Source: a bacterium
GTDB taxonomy: Bacteria > Planctomycetota > Planctomycetia > Pirellulales > Pirellulaceae
NCBI GenBank assembly: GCA_030430075.1
Contig: JAUIGN010000029.1
Span: forward strand, 34,790-98,789
Direction of reading: 5' to 3'
DNA: 64,000 bases
Shown here: positions 19,601 through 28,129 of the stretch, piece after piece
Position numbering within the stretch: position 1 is the first letter of the stretch
Layout: every line of letters begins with the position of its first letter
Notes under the pieces: model-generated
What the model saw: only the letters and a program-made list of their open reading frames with translations
Told to the model about the DNA's origin: nothing
Database searches by the model: none
Position numbers and translations under genes: made by a program

Positions 19601-21586
19601 CAGTTCGGCGGTCCCGTTGGTCGCGATTGTCGTCGCTTCGCCCTGGGCGGTCGTGCTCCCAATCGGACTGCCGTCGGCATAGAGGGTCACGAGCGCGCCG
19701 GGAAGCGTACCCTCGACGGTCAGAAACAGCACGTTGTCCGAATCGCGATTGTCCTTGCTGGTCAGATCGTCGTCGGGAGAAAAGCCCGTATCGCTGTCGG
19801 CCAACAGGTCGATCGAGTCGGGTGCCGGGGTGAGTGACTGGTGGTTGCCGAAGTCGACATCGGGAATCGACTGGCCGGTGCCGAGCGTCACCGTATGCTT
19901 GACTGGCCGAAAGCCGACCACGGCCAGACCCCCGCTTCCCTGAATCCCGGTGTCGCCGACGACCGTCAACTCGGCGGCGTCAGGGTCGACCGTGTACAGG
20001 TAGCTGTCGTCATCAACGGCGTAGAACGTATCGGTGAACGGGTCGTGAGCGAGACCGAAGTTATCCGAGAAGTTGCCGGTATAGCCGACCAGGGTCCACC
20101 GGCGTTCTTGAATGTCGTAGCGCGACCAGCTTCCGAATCCACCTAACATATAGACGGAACCGTCCGCGTAGGCGAGCGATGACCCGTCCACTGGCGGTTG
20201 CGGGAGTTGCTCGAGAATCTCTCCGGTTGTCCGGTCAAGCGTCCGAAAGTTGAGAAACGAGATGGAGTAGAGGGTGTCGTTATCGTAGTCGTATGTGAGG
20301 CCGGTGGACGTGACCTGCGCCAGTGATTCACCGTTGCCAGACCCATCGGTCGAAAAGTGGGAAAGCTGCCAGGGTGCCGTCCCGTAGAGCATGCCTTCGA
20401 CGGGGCTTTGAGCGAGCCCCACGTCGCCGCCCCCGACACGATTCTCACCAATATGTGTCGCCGCGCCGCTGGCCATGTCGAGGGTATACAGGCCGTCATG
20501 ATTTTGGCTCTCGCTAAAGTAAAGTGTGCCACTCGCTTCGGGCGCCGTCTGGTCCCAGCCGTCCGGGATCACTTCGCGAACAATGTACGTCCCTGCGTCC
20601 AGGTTGCCGATCAAGTACTCGCCTTGCTCATCCGTTACCGCCGCGGGTTCACTGTCAGGATCGTAGACCCGGTCATCGTTGACATCGATGTAGACGGTCC
20701 ACCCCGGCAGGCCGACATCTCCGCCGTCACGCAGTCCGTCGCCATCCAGGTCGTTCCAGAGCGTTCCTCGGATGACCCCCTTGGGAATGTCTCCATTGAC
20801 CCAGCTATCCGAGGCGGATTCGCGGCCCAGGTTTCCGTCGCGGTCTTGCAGGGCTTCACCGTACACAGTGATTTCATACAGGCCTTCCGGCGTCGTGAAG
20901 GACGTCAGACCGTTGATGCGGTAGAGGTTCGAACCGCGGAACTCGACGGAGACCGAGTCATCCAAAATAACTTCACTGCTGTTGCGTACCAGGCGGATAT
21001 CTTCGTGTGTGAACGTGTCCAGGTTGACGTCATCCAGAATATGAACCTCGACGTAGTCGACCGGAGCGTCCCGCGGGTCGGGCGTCACGTTGTGGACGTC
21101 GAAGATGATCGGCCCGTTGGAGCTGGTGCCTTTTCGCCAGGTCTCGGAATCGTCGAATCGCAGCGCATTGCAGTTCGCGTCCTCGATCCCGGAACCTGCA
21201 GCGACCAGGCGAATCTCATAGTCCCCATCCGCCGATGTCAGATCGGCCAGGTTCGCCAACACAAACGTGCGGTTGTTGGTGGTGTGCAGGTTGGCGATCC
21301 CTTGCAGGGGAACATTGGACCCGTCGTGGGTGAGCCGGAAGTCGCCGACATCGACGCCGGAGACCGACTCGCTGAAGCGAATCTCGATCGTCGCTACTTC
21401 CGTCGAGCGGGGACTGGAAATGTCCTCGAATCCAGCAGCGGGAGGAACAATGTCGGAACCGCCGCAATCGAACATGAGGCGGTCCTCAAGGCGTTCGATG
21501 CCTGGCATGTTCACGGCCGCAAAGCGTCCCAGCCGCCGCGTCGTTGAAGAAGAAGGTTTCCGCTTGCGGGGTCGTCGAATCTTCAT
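16652..21586 (-). CDS. Giant secreted protein: SdrD-like domain, propeller, Ig-like repeats, cohesin-like module, dockerin-like C-terminus
   Basis: 1644 residues, ATG 21586 with AGGAA upstream. A basic N-terminus with the export motif IERLEDRLMF (about 31-40) is followed by a Big/SLH-like domain (about 45-260). An SdrD/Cna-B-like domain (about 270-350) shows GTLWNDLDGDGLRDGG and a DVNDDRVYDPDSE Ca loop. A beta-propeller-like region lies at about 350-590. Five bacterial Ig-like repeats of about 100 residues follow (about 590-1095; each has DSTAP, GTAEPG-like and GTHRFSA-like motifs). A cohesin-like module (about 1095-1235) resembles the first one of the neighbour downstream. Then comes a common planctomycete module (NNSAFDGNE ... 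FGNAPGETGN) and a dockerin-like repeat (DFNRNARVDGIDLAIVRDN). The tail ends DWMGPLPEDLLSELVDELAP, echoing IVGPLPLEVLNEIY 50 residues earlier. Probably surface adhesion. Confidence 0.83.
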   Translation of the reverse strand: MKIRRPRKRKPSSSTTRRLGRFAAVNMPGIERLEDRLMFDCGGSDIVPPAAGFEDISSPRSTEVATIEIRFSESVSGVDVGDFRLTHDGSNVPLQGIANLHTTNNRTFVLANLADLTSADGDYEIRLVAAGSGIEDANCNALRFDDSETWRKGTSSNGPIIFDVHNVTPDPRDAPVDYVEVHILDDVNLDTFTHEDIRLVRNSSEVILDDSVSVEFRGSNLYRINGLTSFTTPEGLYEITVYGEALQDRDGNLGRESASDSWVNGDIPKGVIRGTLWNDLDGDGLRDGGDVGLPGWTVYIDVNDDRVYDPDSEPAAVTDEQGEYLIGNLDAGTYIVREVIPDGWDQTAPEASGTLYFSESQNHDGLYTLDMASGAATHIGENRVGGGDVGLAQSPVEGMLYGTAPWQLSHFSTDGSGNGESLAQVTSTGLTYDYDNDTLYSISFLNFRTLDRTTGEILEQLPQPPVDGSSLAYADGSVYMLGGFGSWSRYDIQERRWTLVGYTGNFSDNFGLAHDPFTDTFYAVDDDSYLYTVDPDAAELTVVGDTGIQGSGGLAVVGFRPVKHTVTLGTGQSIPDVDFGNHQSLTPAPDSIDLLADSDTGFSPDDDLTSKDNRDSDNVLFLTVEGTLPGALVTLYADGSPIGSTTAQGEATTIATNGTAELADGVRRFTATQMLPGGGESPASAPLDITIDSTLPGEAAVVSITTDSGDPDDGITNDSTLELAGTADAGTLVAVSLAGAGVIGEVEADSAGVWKFDFTDEELAEGTYSFSASSTDAAGNVGQAAPPLVVEIDSTAPAAAVVNSVSTDTGLEGDAVTSDRTLIVSGMAEVGASISLTRVGQGVVGTATADAQGDWSVDLTDTELGEGSHIFVASATDVAGNAGPASDDFKVVIDTTAPPVPVMTGIGDDTGQPGDQVTYDPTLEIYGTAEPNTVVTVTLEGTGEVGAAEVDAEGNWTLDLTNEKLAEGTHRFSAIASDDAANASDASAVLTVIVDTTEPDAPEFTGIDDDLETPGDLTTSDPTLVIHGTAEAMARVTLTRTGVGEIGSTTAASDGSWSFDYTHVSLPVGEHHFTAVAVDAAGNESLTAGTLDVTITNGDSPIIVVGDHTLVANRPNQRVPIYVTNLPDVTGAQFRAQIGDGRGPDLEPVFGGIDYVGTIWEAHPFTRIGGPIDIAPQLLDASIVFDSPGDHVSGDGLIVTLIVDTTGIEEGEFPLLLAGGENPSDTALILQDGVELPIAITNGSITITSSEVVGRHVLYNNSAFDGNESAVNAADEDAVAPDKVPLLAGQKATFANYSTYTRGINALVVDVRGLADPDGLSADDFEFRMGVTNNPATWSDAPAPASIVVRAGQGADGADRVTILWSDHQIEKTWLQIVVKATPQTGLAEADEFFFGNAPGETGNNASNAIVDGADFANVRDNPRNFLNPASLDDPRDFNRNARVDGIDLAIVRDNATSFITALPLLDLTGYSPAGDRASSAFDGPAAAGQFQALEPSTGGNSGLGGTAASPSNGSAESDEPLKLFVMPYCGTNRLNLGSATATWITPDAGSIPTWIANTSAPTPSPYDIRDIVGPLPLEVLNEIYAASRSAPAVDVPLAEGELPGRSGWQLEMTDWMGPLPEDLLSELVDELAPDVARGSAAPG

Positions 21587-21694
21587 GGTTCACATTCCTG
21601 CTGGTGGGAAGTAGTTTGCTGATCTGTGAAAAAGGCGTGAGGTTCTTCAAACAGGGTGGCCACATGGCCGCGGCGGGTTGCTCTGGCAAGCGTG

Positions 21695-24600
21695 TCAAAA
21701 GTTGCTCCAGCCATCCCAGGTGAGAGGTGGGGCAAGCAGCCGCGACCGCACCCACTCGTAGTAGGTGGCCGTTCGTCCATCCACTTGCTCAGGCGCGGTG
21801 CGGCCATCGTTGGGATCCCAGAAACCGGGAAAGTGGGTTGCAACGCCGCTGGCGGTGACAAACGGCGCCGGCCCGCCTGCCGACTCCGAACCGGGAACGA
21901 TGCCGACATGGACATGCGGGTCGGTCCCCGTTCCCATCCGAGCGAACGGGGCCACGTAGCCGAGCTGCGTCTCCCCAGCGACGACCTGCTGCCCAACTTG
22001 TAGTTCGATGCGGCGCGCATCGGGGACCACTCGGTTGTCGGCCGTGTAGCGGGCCTCCGACAGGTGGCCCAGGAAGACGGTTGCCGTGCCTTCGGAAACG
22101 GGGCGAGCGGCCCCGTCCTCACGGACGATCGGCGTCTGGGGGTCGAGAGGAACTTCGATCGCAACGAGGAGATCGCCATATCCCGCGCCGCTTCCATACT
22201 GTCCCGCAAAGACAACTCGCCCACTGACCGGCGCCACCACCGGGCGTCCGACGTCCTGGCTCGTATCATTGAGATTCGTGATGTAGTCGTTGCCCAAGTG
22301 CCGAGGGGAGGTGTAGTCGGGCAATGGCTGCATCGCGCGAATGTCGACCAGGGAAGTCAGCTCTAGCGAGTAGCCGCCGGTGCTTCCTTCCCGGTCGCGT
22401 TCACCCGATACCGGGTCGTAGTGGTGGTTTCGATAGCCGGAGACACCGACGAAGTAGGTGCCGGCCTCTTGAAACGTGAATTCAAGGTAAGACTCGACGC
22501 TGCCCCCTTCGCCCGGCGCGGACCGATCGTCGTTGACGTCCAGTTCCCGGCCTGACACATCAAACAGGCGGAGGAAGGTGTCGATCCGAGAATCCGGCAA
22601 TCGGTCGGTGTCGATACCGATTCTTTGTCCGGCGCTGACGGTGAACGAGAACATGTCGACATCGGTCGGTGAATCGATCCGTCCGCTCGACCATCCACGG
22701 TCTTCTGTCATCGCCCCCAGGTAGACCGCCTCGCTGATCTGGTCATTGTCGTCACCCGGGGCAGACGCACCGACACTCACGGCAATGTTGTCGAACGCGC
22801 GCCCGTCGGTCCGCATGCTGAAATTGTCGAACTGTTGGAATTTGATCCGGACGTTGCCCGTGTACTGGAGCCCACGCGCCTGCAGTTCGGCATCGAGGTC
22901 GATCGTGTGGCCCGTGAGATCGCCCTGCAACTCGAGCAGCGTATACCAGGTGCTGCCATCAACGCTGATCGCAACGCCGTCACCTTCAGCGTGCTCGGTG
23001 AACTGTGCGGGCAGGCCATGGTCTTCGTCGCTGACGTCGTCGTGATCGAATGTCAAGCGAACGCCCGTTGCGCTTTCCAGATCGAGGTGCAAGATAGCTT
23101 CGTTGAGCGAAGCAATGCGGTTGGTGCGGACATCCATCTCCAGCCGGTCGCCATTGACTCGGATACGGCCCGCATCGTCCGACGAATAGTACTGCCAGCC
23201 TTGCTCAGCAGTCGGCAGACCCGTGGAGAAATCCTGGACGTAGGGCACGTCCTGCGGGGTCGCGGCGGGCGTGGCATGGGTCGTCTCGGAAACCGAATCG
23301 CTGTCGCCCGAATGACCAGCGTCGTTGGAGGCCCTGACACGGTAGAAATAAGTGGTTGCCGCTTCCAGACCTTGATCGAGATGCTGGGTCGCCTGGCCCG
23401 CAAAGATCGTCCCCCAAGGACCGTCCTCCGAAGGACCACGCTGCAGCGTGTACCGCTGGGCGCGTTCCACCTCGCTCCAGGAAATCAAGATCGAGTCAGA
23501 GCCTTGCGCAGTTGCCGTCAGGCCACCGGGCGTTTCTGGGCGTGCCGCGTTGCCGGCGCTGACCAGGATGTTGTCGAACGCGCGGCCATCGACCGGCATC
23601 CCATAATTGTCCTGCTGCTGGAACTTGATGCGAACATCATCGGTAAAGCTGAAACCCGCCGCCTGAGCCACGGCATCCAGGTCGATCACATGGCCAGTCA
23701 GGTCGCCCTGCAAACTCACCAGTCTGTGCCATGTCGAGCCGTCCACACTGATGGCGATCCCGTCACCACCGTGGTGGCCTGAAAACTGTGCGGGCAGCGC
23801 GTGGTCTTCATCATTCACATCGTCGTGATCAAACTGCAGGATGACACCCGTCTGACCGGCCAGGTCGACATGCAGGATGGCTTCGTTCAAGACGGGCAAG
23901 CCACCTCGGTGAACGTCCATCTCCAAGCGCTGTCCGTCCACCTCGATGCGGCCGCGGGAGTCGGACGAGTAGAACTCCCACCCCTCGGACGATCCCGGCA
24001 TGCCACCGGCAAAATCCTGGTGATATGGAAGCGATTGGGGCGTGACGCTGTGCGACGTGGTTGCCGTTGTGAAACTCCACGTCCGCGACCACACGCTGCC
24101 GCCACCCTCGGTATTCCCGCTCCGCACCTGCCAGTAGTAAGTGGTCTCACTGTCGAAGAGACCGGCTGGTGGTGTGAAGCCAGTTTCCCCCGTCGTGCTG
24201 TTGACGATGAGTTCGGAACTGGGACTGGGATCTTCCTGGCCGCTGGGGAGAGCCGCCGGCGTGGTCGCGACAAGGATCCGATAGGTGTTGGCCCCTTGGA
24301 CAGGATCCCAGGTGAACCGCGGCGGCACCGTCACGTTACCGACTCCGTCTGACGGGCTGACCAGCGTCGGGGCCGGCAGGGTGTCAGAGCGGATCCACGC
24401 CAGGAAGTCGGCGTAGGAACCGTTGAACACATTCGCATCGACGGCCTGCCGGTCGACCCCAGGAATAATGGAAGCCTGCTCTCCCGGAAGGTCGGTCGGC
24501 GCGTCGCCGGAATATTGCCAGAGTTCCCAACGGTCCCAATCCCGGATGTCGGGAGTGTCCTCGAGGTTGTAACGCCAGTGGGCAATCCACAATTCGGTCT

Positions 24601-27385
24601 CAGCCGGGTCTTGGTTGATGTGGGGGAGATGGCTGCTGCTGGCATAAAGGACCGGGCGAACTCCGGCCAACCGCTGCACTTCGTCCAGCCAGGTGTCTAC
24701 CCAGGCGGACAATGGGGCGGTCGAGACGGTGGTTGCCGGGTGCTCGACATCCAGCACCGGCGGCAGAAAACCGTCACCGATGTAATCCCCGGCCTGACTG
24801 ACGAACCAGGCCGCTTCGTCCTCTGCCGAGTTGTTGAGATCAGGACGAGCGAAATGATAAGCGCCAACGTGCAGGCCAGCGCTGGTCGCCGAACCGATGT
24901 TCGTGAAGAAGCGCGAGTCCAAGGCGTGCTCGGCCACAGGGTCCGCCAAACCGGCACCGTCTCCCTCGGTCGCCTTGATGATGGCGAATTTGATCCCGGC
25001 CTGGGCGACCTTACTCCAGTCAATCGACCCCTGGTGATGCGACACATCAATGCCTCGCACGTAGGGCAAGTCGGTAGCCACGATTCGGTCCTGCCTGACC
25101 CAACCGGTGTATCGCCCCGGCCCGAAATCAACGCGCCACCAGGTGAGCCCATCACTGGAGTTCGGGCCTTCGATCACCACCCCTAGCGTCTGTGCCGGGG
25201 CCTGGCCGGCATAGTCGGGCTCGGTGATCTCGTTGGCCGTCAGTCCGGCCATCGAACGTACGTCCGCACCGGTTGTCGTACGAACGAAGTCGCCCGTTGA
25301 AATGTCCGCTGCCGTCACCGTGGTCGTCAGGCTGCGATAGCCGGACCAGACGCCGCCTTGACCCGTGGCGCTGTTCCCCGCACGAACTTGCCAGTAGTAC
25401 GTCACTCCTTCCTGCAGGCTCTCGGCGACCGTCAGCAGGTGGTCGGAATCAGACACGACCGCATTGACCACCAGCGACGAGCTGTCGACCGGATCCTCTT
25501 CGCCCCGTGGCAAGGCCGATGGCGTCGTGGCGATCAACAGCCGGTACGCGTTGGCGCCCGTAACGTCACTCCAGTCGAAGTTCGGCCGTGTCGGTTGACC
25601 GGTCGCACCGGATGACGGGCTAATCAGCGTCGGCGCGGGAAGGCCTGGCAAGACGGTCGTGAAGCTGCGATAGCCGGACCAGACGCCGCCTTGACCCGTA
25701 GCGCTGTTCCCCGCACGAACCTGCCAGTAATAGGTCACTCCTTCCTGCAGGCTCTCGGCGACCGTCAGCAGGTGATCGGAATCAGACACGACCGCGTTGA
25801 CCACCAGCGACGAGCTGTCGACCGGATCCTCTTCGCCCCGTGGCAGCGCTGAAGGCGTCGTGGCGATCAGCAGTCGATAGGCGTTGGCGCCCGTAACGTC
25901 ACTCCAGTCGAAGTTCGGCCTTGTCGGTTGACCGGTCGCACCGGATGACGGGCTAATCAGCGTCGGTGCGGGAAGGCCTGGCAAGACGGTCGTGAAGCTG
26001 CGATAGCCGGACCAGATGCCGCCTTGACCCGTGGCGCTGTTCCCCGCACGAACTTGCCAGTAGTACGTCACTCCTTCCTGCAGGCTCTCGGCGACCGTCA
26101 GCAGGTGATCTGAATCAGACACGACCGCGTTGACCACCAGAGACGGGCTGTCGACCGGATCCTCTTCACCCCGTGGCAGGGCCGATGGCGTGGTGGCGAT
26201 CAACAGCCGGTACGCGTTGGCGCCCGAAACGGTGCCCCAGTCGAAATGCGGCCGCGTTGGTTGCGCAGTCGCTCCGGACGACGGGCTAATCAGCGCCGGT
26301 GCGGGAAGGCCAGGCAAGGCAGTGGTGAAGCTGCGGCGATCTGACCAGAAGCTCCCTTCCTGAGTAACCGTGTTGCCGGCACGAACTTGCCAGAAGTAGG
26401 TGGTCCCGGCCTGGAGCGTCTCGGAGGTGCTCAGGGTGTACGAAGTCGAGGCGGTCGTCGTGTTCACAACCAAAGCAGGGCCGGAAACAGGGTCTTCTGC
26501 ACCAGCGGGTAGCGCGGATTGGCTGGTCGCTACGAGGACGCGGTAGAGGTTGGCGCCGCTGACCTGCGACCAGGCCAACGTCGGGTTAGGCGACTGTTGT
26601 TGGGCACCGTCACTTGGTGACACGAGACTCGGTGTGAGAAGGGCCACGCCGTCCAAGGCGGAATGCGCGAGGCGATCGGCTTCGTCGTGGAACGAATGTT
26701 CTTCGCCCAGCAAGTGGCCAATCTCGTGCGCCATCACGTCCCCGAGCAGGCTGACGGCGGACGCCCAGTGATCAACGGGTCCCCAGGATTGAAGGTTCTC
26801 CGTGAAAACGAATGCCCGATCGCGGTGATCGAGGTTGCCGACATCCACCTTTTCGGCCAGGCCCAGGAATCGCCCGTGCTCGGCGAACGCCCGATCATCA
26901 CCGCCCAGGTAGATGGTGGAGAAGGGCTGCGCCGGGTCAGGTGGAGTCAGCGTCAAGCGAACTCGATGCGCAGTGGCCCAAGGCTCCAGATACTCCAGCG
27001 TTAGGTCCAGCAACGATTGCTCGTACCCGCCCCACCCCCATCCGGCGGCCGAGAACGGGGGCACGTCCAAGTTGTCGACAAGCACCGGGCCCCGATAGGA
27101 GATGCCTGACGCGCCGTCGGCGTCGACGTAAACGATTTGCTGGTCGGCGGAGTGCCGAGACGCTCCATCCACGACGGTTGAAGCGAACGAGGCGTCATGA
27201 CGAGGCGAAGTCGCCGCTCGTGTGTCAGGCAGACTGTGGTCGAGGACATTCGCGGCCAGCAGTCGGCGATCTTCACATTGCTCGAACCGCAGCCCCCGTG
27301 CTGTCGTGCGGTTGTTGGGTTCCTGTCGCAGCAAGTCCAGCAGATGTCGGAGAATCGTAGCAATGGCGTTCATCGAGAATTGCAT
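21695..27385 (-). CDS. Giant secreted multi-enzyme: metzincin motif, Fn3-like repeats, SH3, GH25 muramidase, Fn3/MAM-like, PPC, M23-type endopeptidase
   Basis: 1896 residues (ATG 27385, or ATG 27373). The export motif FEQCEDRRLLA is near residue 35. HEIGHLLGEEH at 220-230 is a full HExxHxxGxxH zinc site. Four Fn3-like units of 111 residues (about 250-690) precede an SH3-like domain (about 692-775). A GH25 muramidase (about 776-980) has D780 in GIDVSHHQG and the D879/E881 pair in VLDVEH. Another Fn3 unit follows, then two related jelly-roll (MAM-like) units near 1125-1280 and 1385-1540 separated by Fn3. A PPC-like domain lies near 1547-1665. The C-terminal M23 (LytM-type) domain keeps its zinc ligands: H1696 and D1700 in HLGND, and HVH at 1824-1826. 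GH25 cleaves the MurNAc-GlcNAc bond and M23 cuts peptide bridges, so the protein looks like a secreted wall-degrading weapon. No Met-turn is seen after the metzincin site, so that domain may be inactive. Confidence 0.88.
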   Translation of the reverse strand: MQFSMNAIATILRHLLDLLRQEPNNRTTARGLRFEQCEDRRLLAANVLDHSLPDTRAATSPRHDASFASTVVDGASRHSADQQIVYVDADGASGISYRGPVLVDNLDVPPFSAAGWGWGGYEQSLLDLTLEYLEPWATAHRVRLTLTPPDPAQPFSTIYLGGDDRAFAEHGRFLGLAEKVDVGNLDHRDRAFVFTENLQSWGPVDHWASAVSLLGDVMAHEIGHLLGEEHSFHDEADRLAHSALDGVALLTPSLVSPSDGAQQQSPNPTLAWSQVSGANLYRVLVATSQSALPAGAEDPVSGPALVVNTTTASTSYTLSTSETLQAGTTYFWQVRAGNTVTQEGSFWSDRRSFTTALPGLPAPALISPSSGATAQPTRPHFDWGTVSGANAYRLLIATTPSALPRGEEDPVDSPSLVVNAVVSDSDHLLTVAESLQEGVTYYWQVRAGNSATGQGGIWSGYRSFTTVLPGLPAPTLISPSSGATGQPTRPNFDWSDVTGANAYRLLIATTPSALPRGEEDPVDSSSLVVNAVVSDSDHLLTVAESLQEGVTYYWQVRAGNSATGQGGVWSGYRSFTTVLPGLPAPTLISPSSGATGQPTRPNFDWSDVTGANAYRLLIATTPSALPRGEEDPVDSSSLVVNAVVSDSDHLLTVAESLQEGVTYYWQVRAGNSATGQGGVWSGYRSLTTTVTAADISTGDFVRTTTGADVRSMAGLTANEITEPDYAGQAPAQTLGVVIEGPNSSDGLTWWRVDFGPGRYTGWVRQDRIVATDLPYVRGIDVSHHQGSIDWSKVAQAGIKFAIIKATEGDGAGLADPVAEHALDSRFFTNIGSATSAGLHVGAYHFARPDLNNSAEDEAAWFVSQAGDYIGDGFLPPVLDVEHPATTVSTAPLSAWVDTWLDEVQRLAGVRPVLYASSSHLPHINQDPAETELWIAHWRYNLEDTPDIRDWDRWELWQYSGDAPTDLPGEQASIIPGVDRQAVDANVFNGSYADFLAWIRSDTLPAPTLVSPSDGVGNVTVPPRFTWDPVQGANTYRILVATTPAALPSGQEDPSPSSELIVNSTTGETGFTPPAGLFDSETTYYWQVRSGNTEGGGSVWSRTWSFTTATTSHSVTPQSLPYHQDFAGGMPGSSEGWEFYSSDSRGRIEVDGQRLEMDVHRGGLPVLNEAILHVDLAGQTGVILQFDHDDVNDEDHALPAQFSGHHGGDGIAISVDGSTWHRLVSLQGDLTGHVIDLDAVAQAAGFSFTDDVRIKFQQQDNYGMPVDGRAFDNILVSAGNAARPETPGGLTATAQGSDSILISWSEVERAQRYTLQRGPSEDGPWGTIFAGQATQHLDQGLEAATTYFYRVRASNDAGHSGDSDSVSETTHATPAATPQDVPYVQDFSTGLPTAEQGWQYYSSDDAGRIRVNGDRLEMDVRTNRIASLNEAILHLDLESATGVRLTFDHDDVSDEDHGLPAQFTEHAEGDGVAISVDGSTWYTLLELQGDLTGHTIDLDAELQARGLQYTGNVRIKFQQFDNFSMRTDGRAFDNIAVSVGASAPGDDNDQISEAVYLGAMTEDRGWSSGRIDSPTDVDMFSFTVSAGQRIGIDTDRLPDSRIDTFLRLFDVSGRELDVNDDRSAPGEGGSVESYLEFTFQEAGTYFVGVSGYRNHHYDPVSGERDREGSTGGYSLELTSLVDIRAMQPLPDYTSPRHLGNDYITNLNDTSQDVGRPVVAPVSGRVVFAGQYGSGAGYGDLLVAIEVPLDPQTPIVREDGAARPVSEGTATVFLGHLSEARYTADNRVVPDARRIELQVGQQVVAGETQLGYVAPFARMGTGTDPHVHVGIVPGSESAGGPAPFVTASGVATHFPGFWDPNDGRTAPEQVDGRTATYYEWVRSRLLAPPLTWDGWSNF
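25331..26329. repeat. Three near-identical 333-bp tandem repeats inside the lytic multi-enzyme gene
   Basis: Units begin at about 25331, 25664 and 25997, exactly 333 bp apart (111 codons, in frame). They differ at only scattered bases. A fourth, diverged unit begins near 26330. Each encodes one Fn3-like module with PSSGATGQPTRPNFDW and YYWQVRAGNS. The DNA-level identity, including third codon positions, points to recent duplication or gene conversion. Confidence 0.9.
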
Positions 27386-28129
27386 CCCTTGGTTTGGGCT
27401 GTCAGGTGTGGGAGGGCCTCCTGCGCCTCGCAGTTGGGTTGTCCAACCGCTAATCCGGAATTCCGCTGGGTAGGTGGTTGGCGTTCCCGTGCCCCGGCGC
27501 GTTGCGTGAAATTCGCCCAGCGCATCTTGCTCGGTCGATCACTTGGTAAGGGAAGGCCGGGCACGTCATCACGACTCCTGATTTGCCTCCATGACCGAGT
27601 GCGATTGGCTTGATGGCGCCCGCGGCGCACCGAGGCCGTGCCGCTGACCGTGGGGTCGCGTCTCTCGGCCGGAACCCCTCAGCGGGATCCGCTTCCTAGT
27701 AGGCAATGCGCAGAACATGGTCGGAGAGTCCGAATTTTCGGGAAACTTTCTGAAGGCAATGCCCCAGGTCATCCCTGCCGCTCGGCAGGTTGGTTCATGG
27801 GTGACGCAGGCGGTGTTCGGGGAGGCCACCGGCATTCGCAGCAGGCGCGGCACGAACGGCGGGACCCAGGGAGAGCAGTTGCCCCTCGCTGGGCCTCCGA
27901 GGGCCGATGCGGGGGTCTTTCTCTAACTGGGCAATCCAGGAAGTCGCCGTTTTGCCGCCAACTTTTTTTGCGGCCGCCCTCAGGCAGTGGAAGGAAGCGA
28001 GCCGTTAGGCAGCTCAGACCGCCACAAGTGACGTCAGTCCTTGGGCTTGAGGCGGATTCGCAGCGGGCGTGGGCGGGACGTGGGGTCCCGGGTCACCGTG
28101 GGGCCCGCGGGGCCCGTGCCTGGGTTCAA
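27386..28129. other. 744-base intergenic region without a convincing gene
   Basis: It lies between the lytic multi-enzyme start and the TonB receptor stop, both on the minus strand, so it must hold the promoter of the giant gene. Short open frames exist on both strands but lack ribosome sites and recognisable features. A perfect GGGCCC-type palindromic stretch at about 28101-28115 (gggcccgcggggccc) could form a hairpin at the end of the receptor transcript. An A/T-rich patch (seven T at about 27963-27970) is also present. Confidence 0.5.

Noticed and set aside
20357..21547. Long plus-strand frame (396 codons) inside the 1644-residue gene
   Set aside because: Antisense shadow of the SdrD and propeller domains, no ribosome site or motif.
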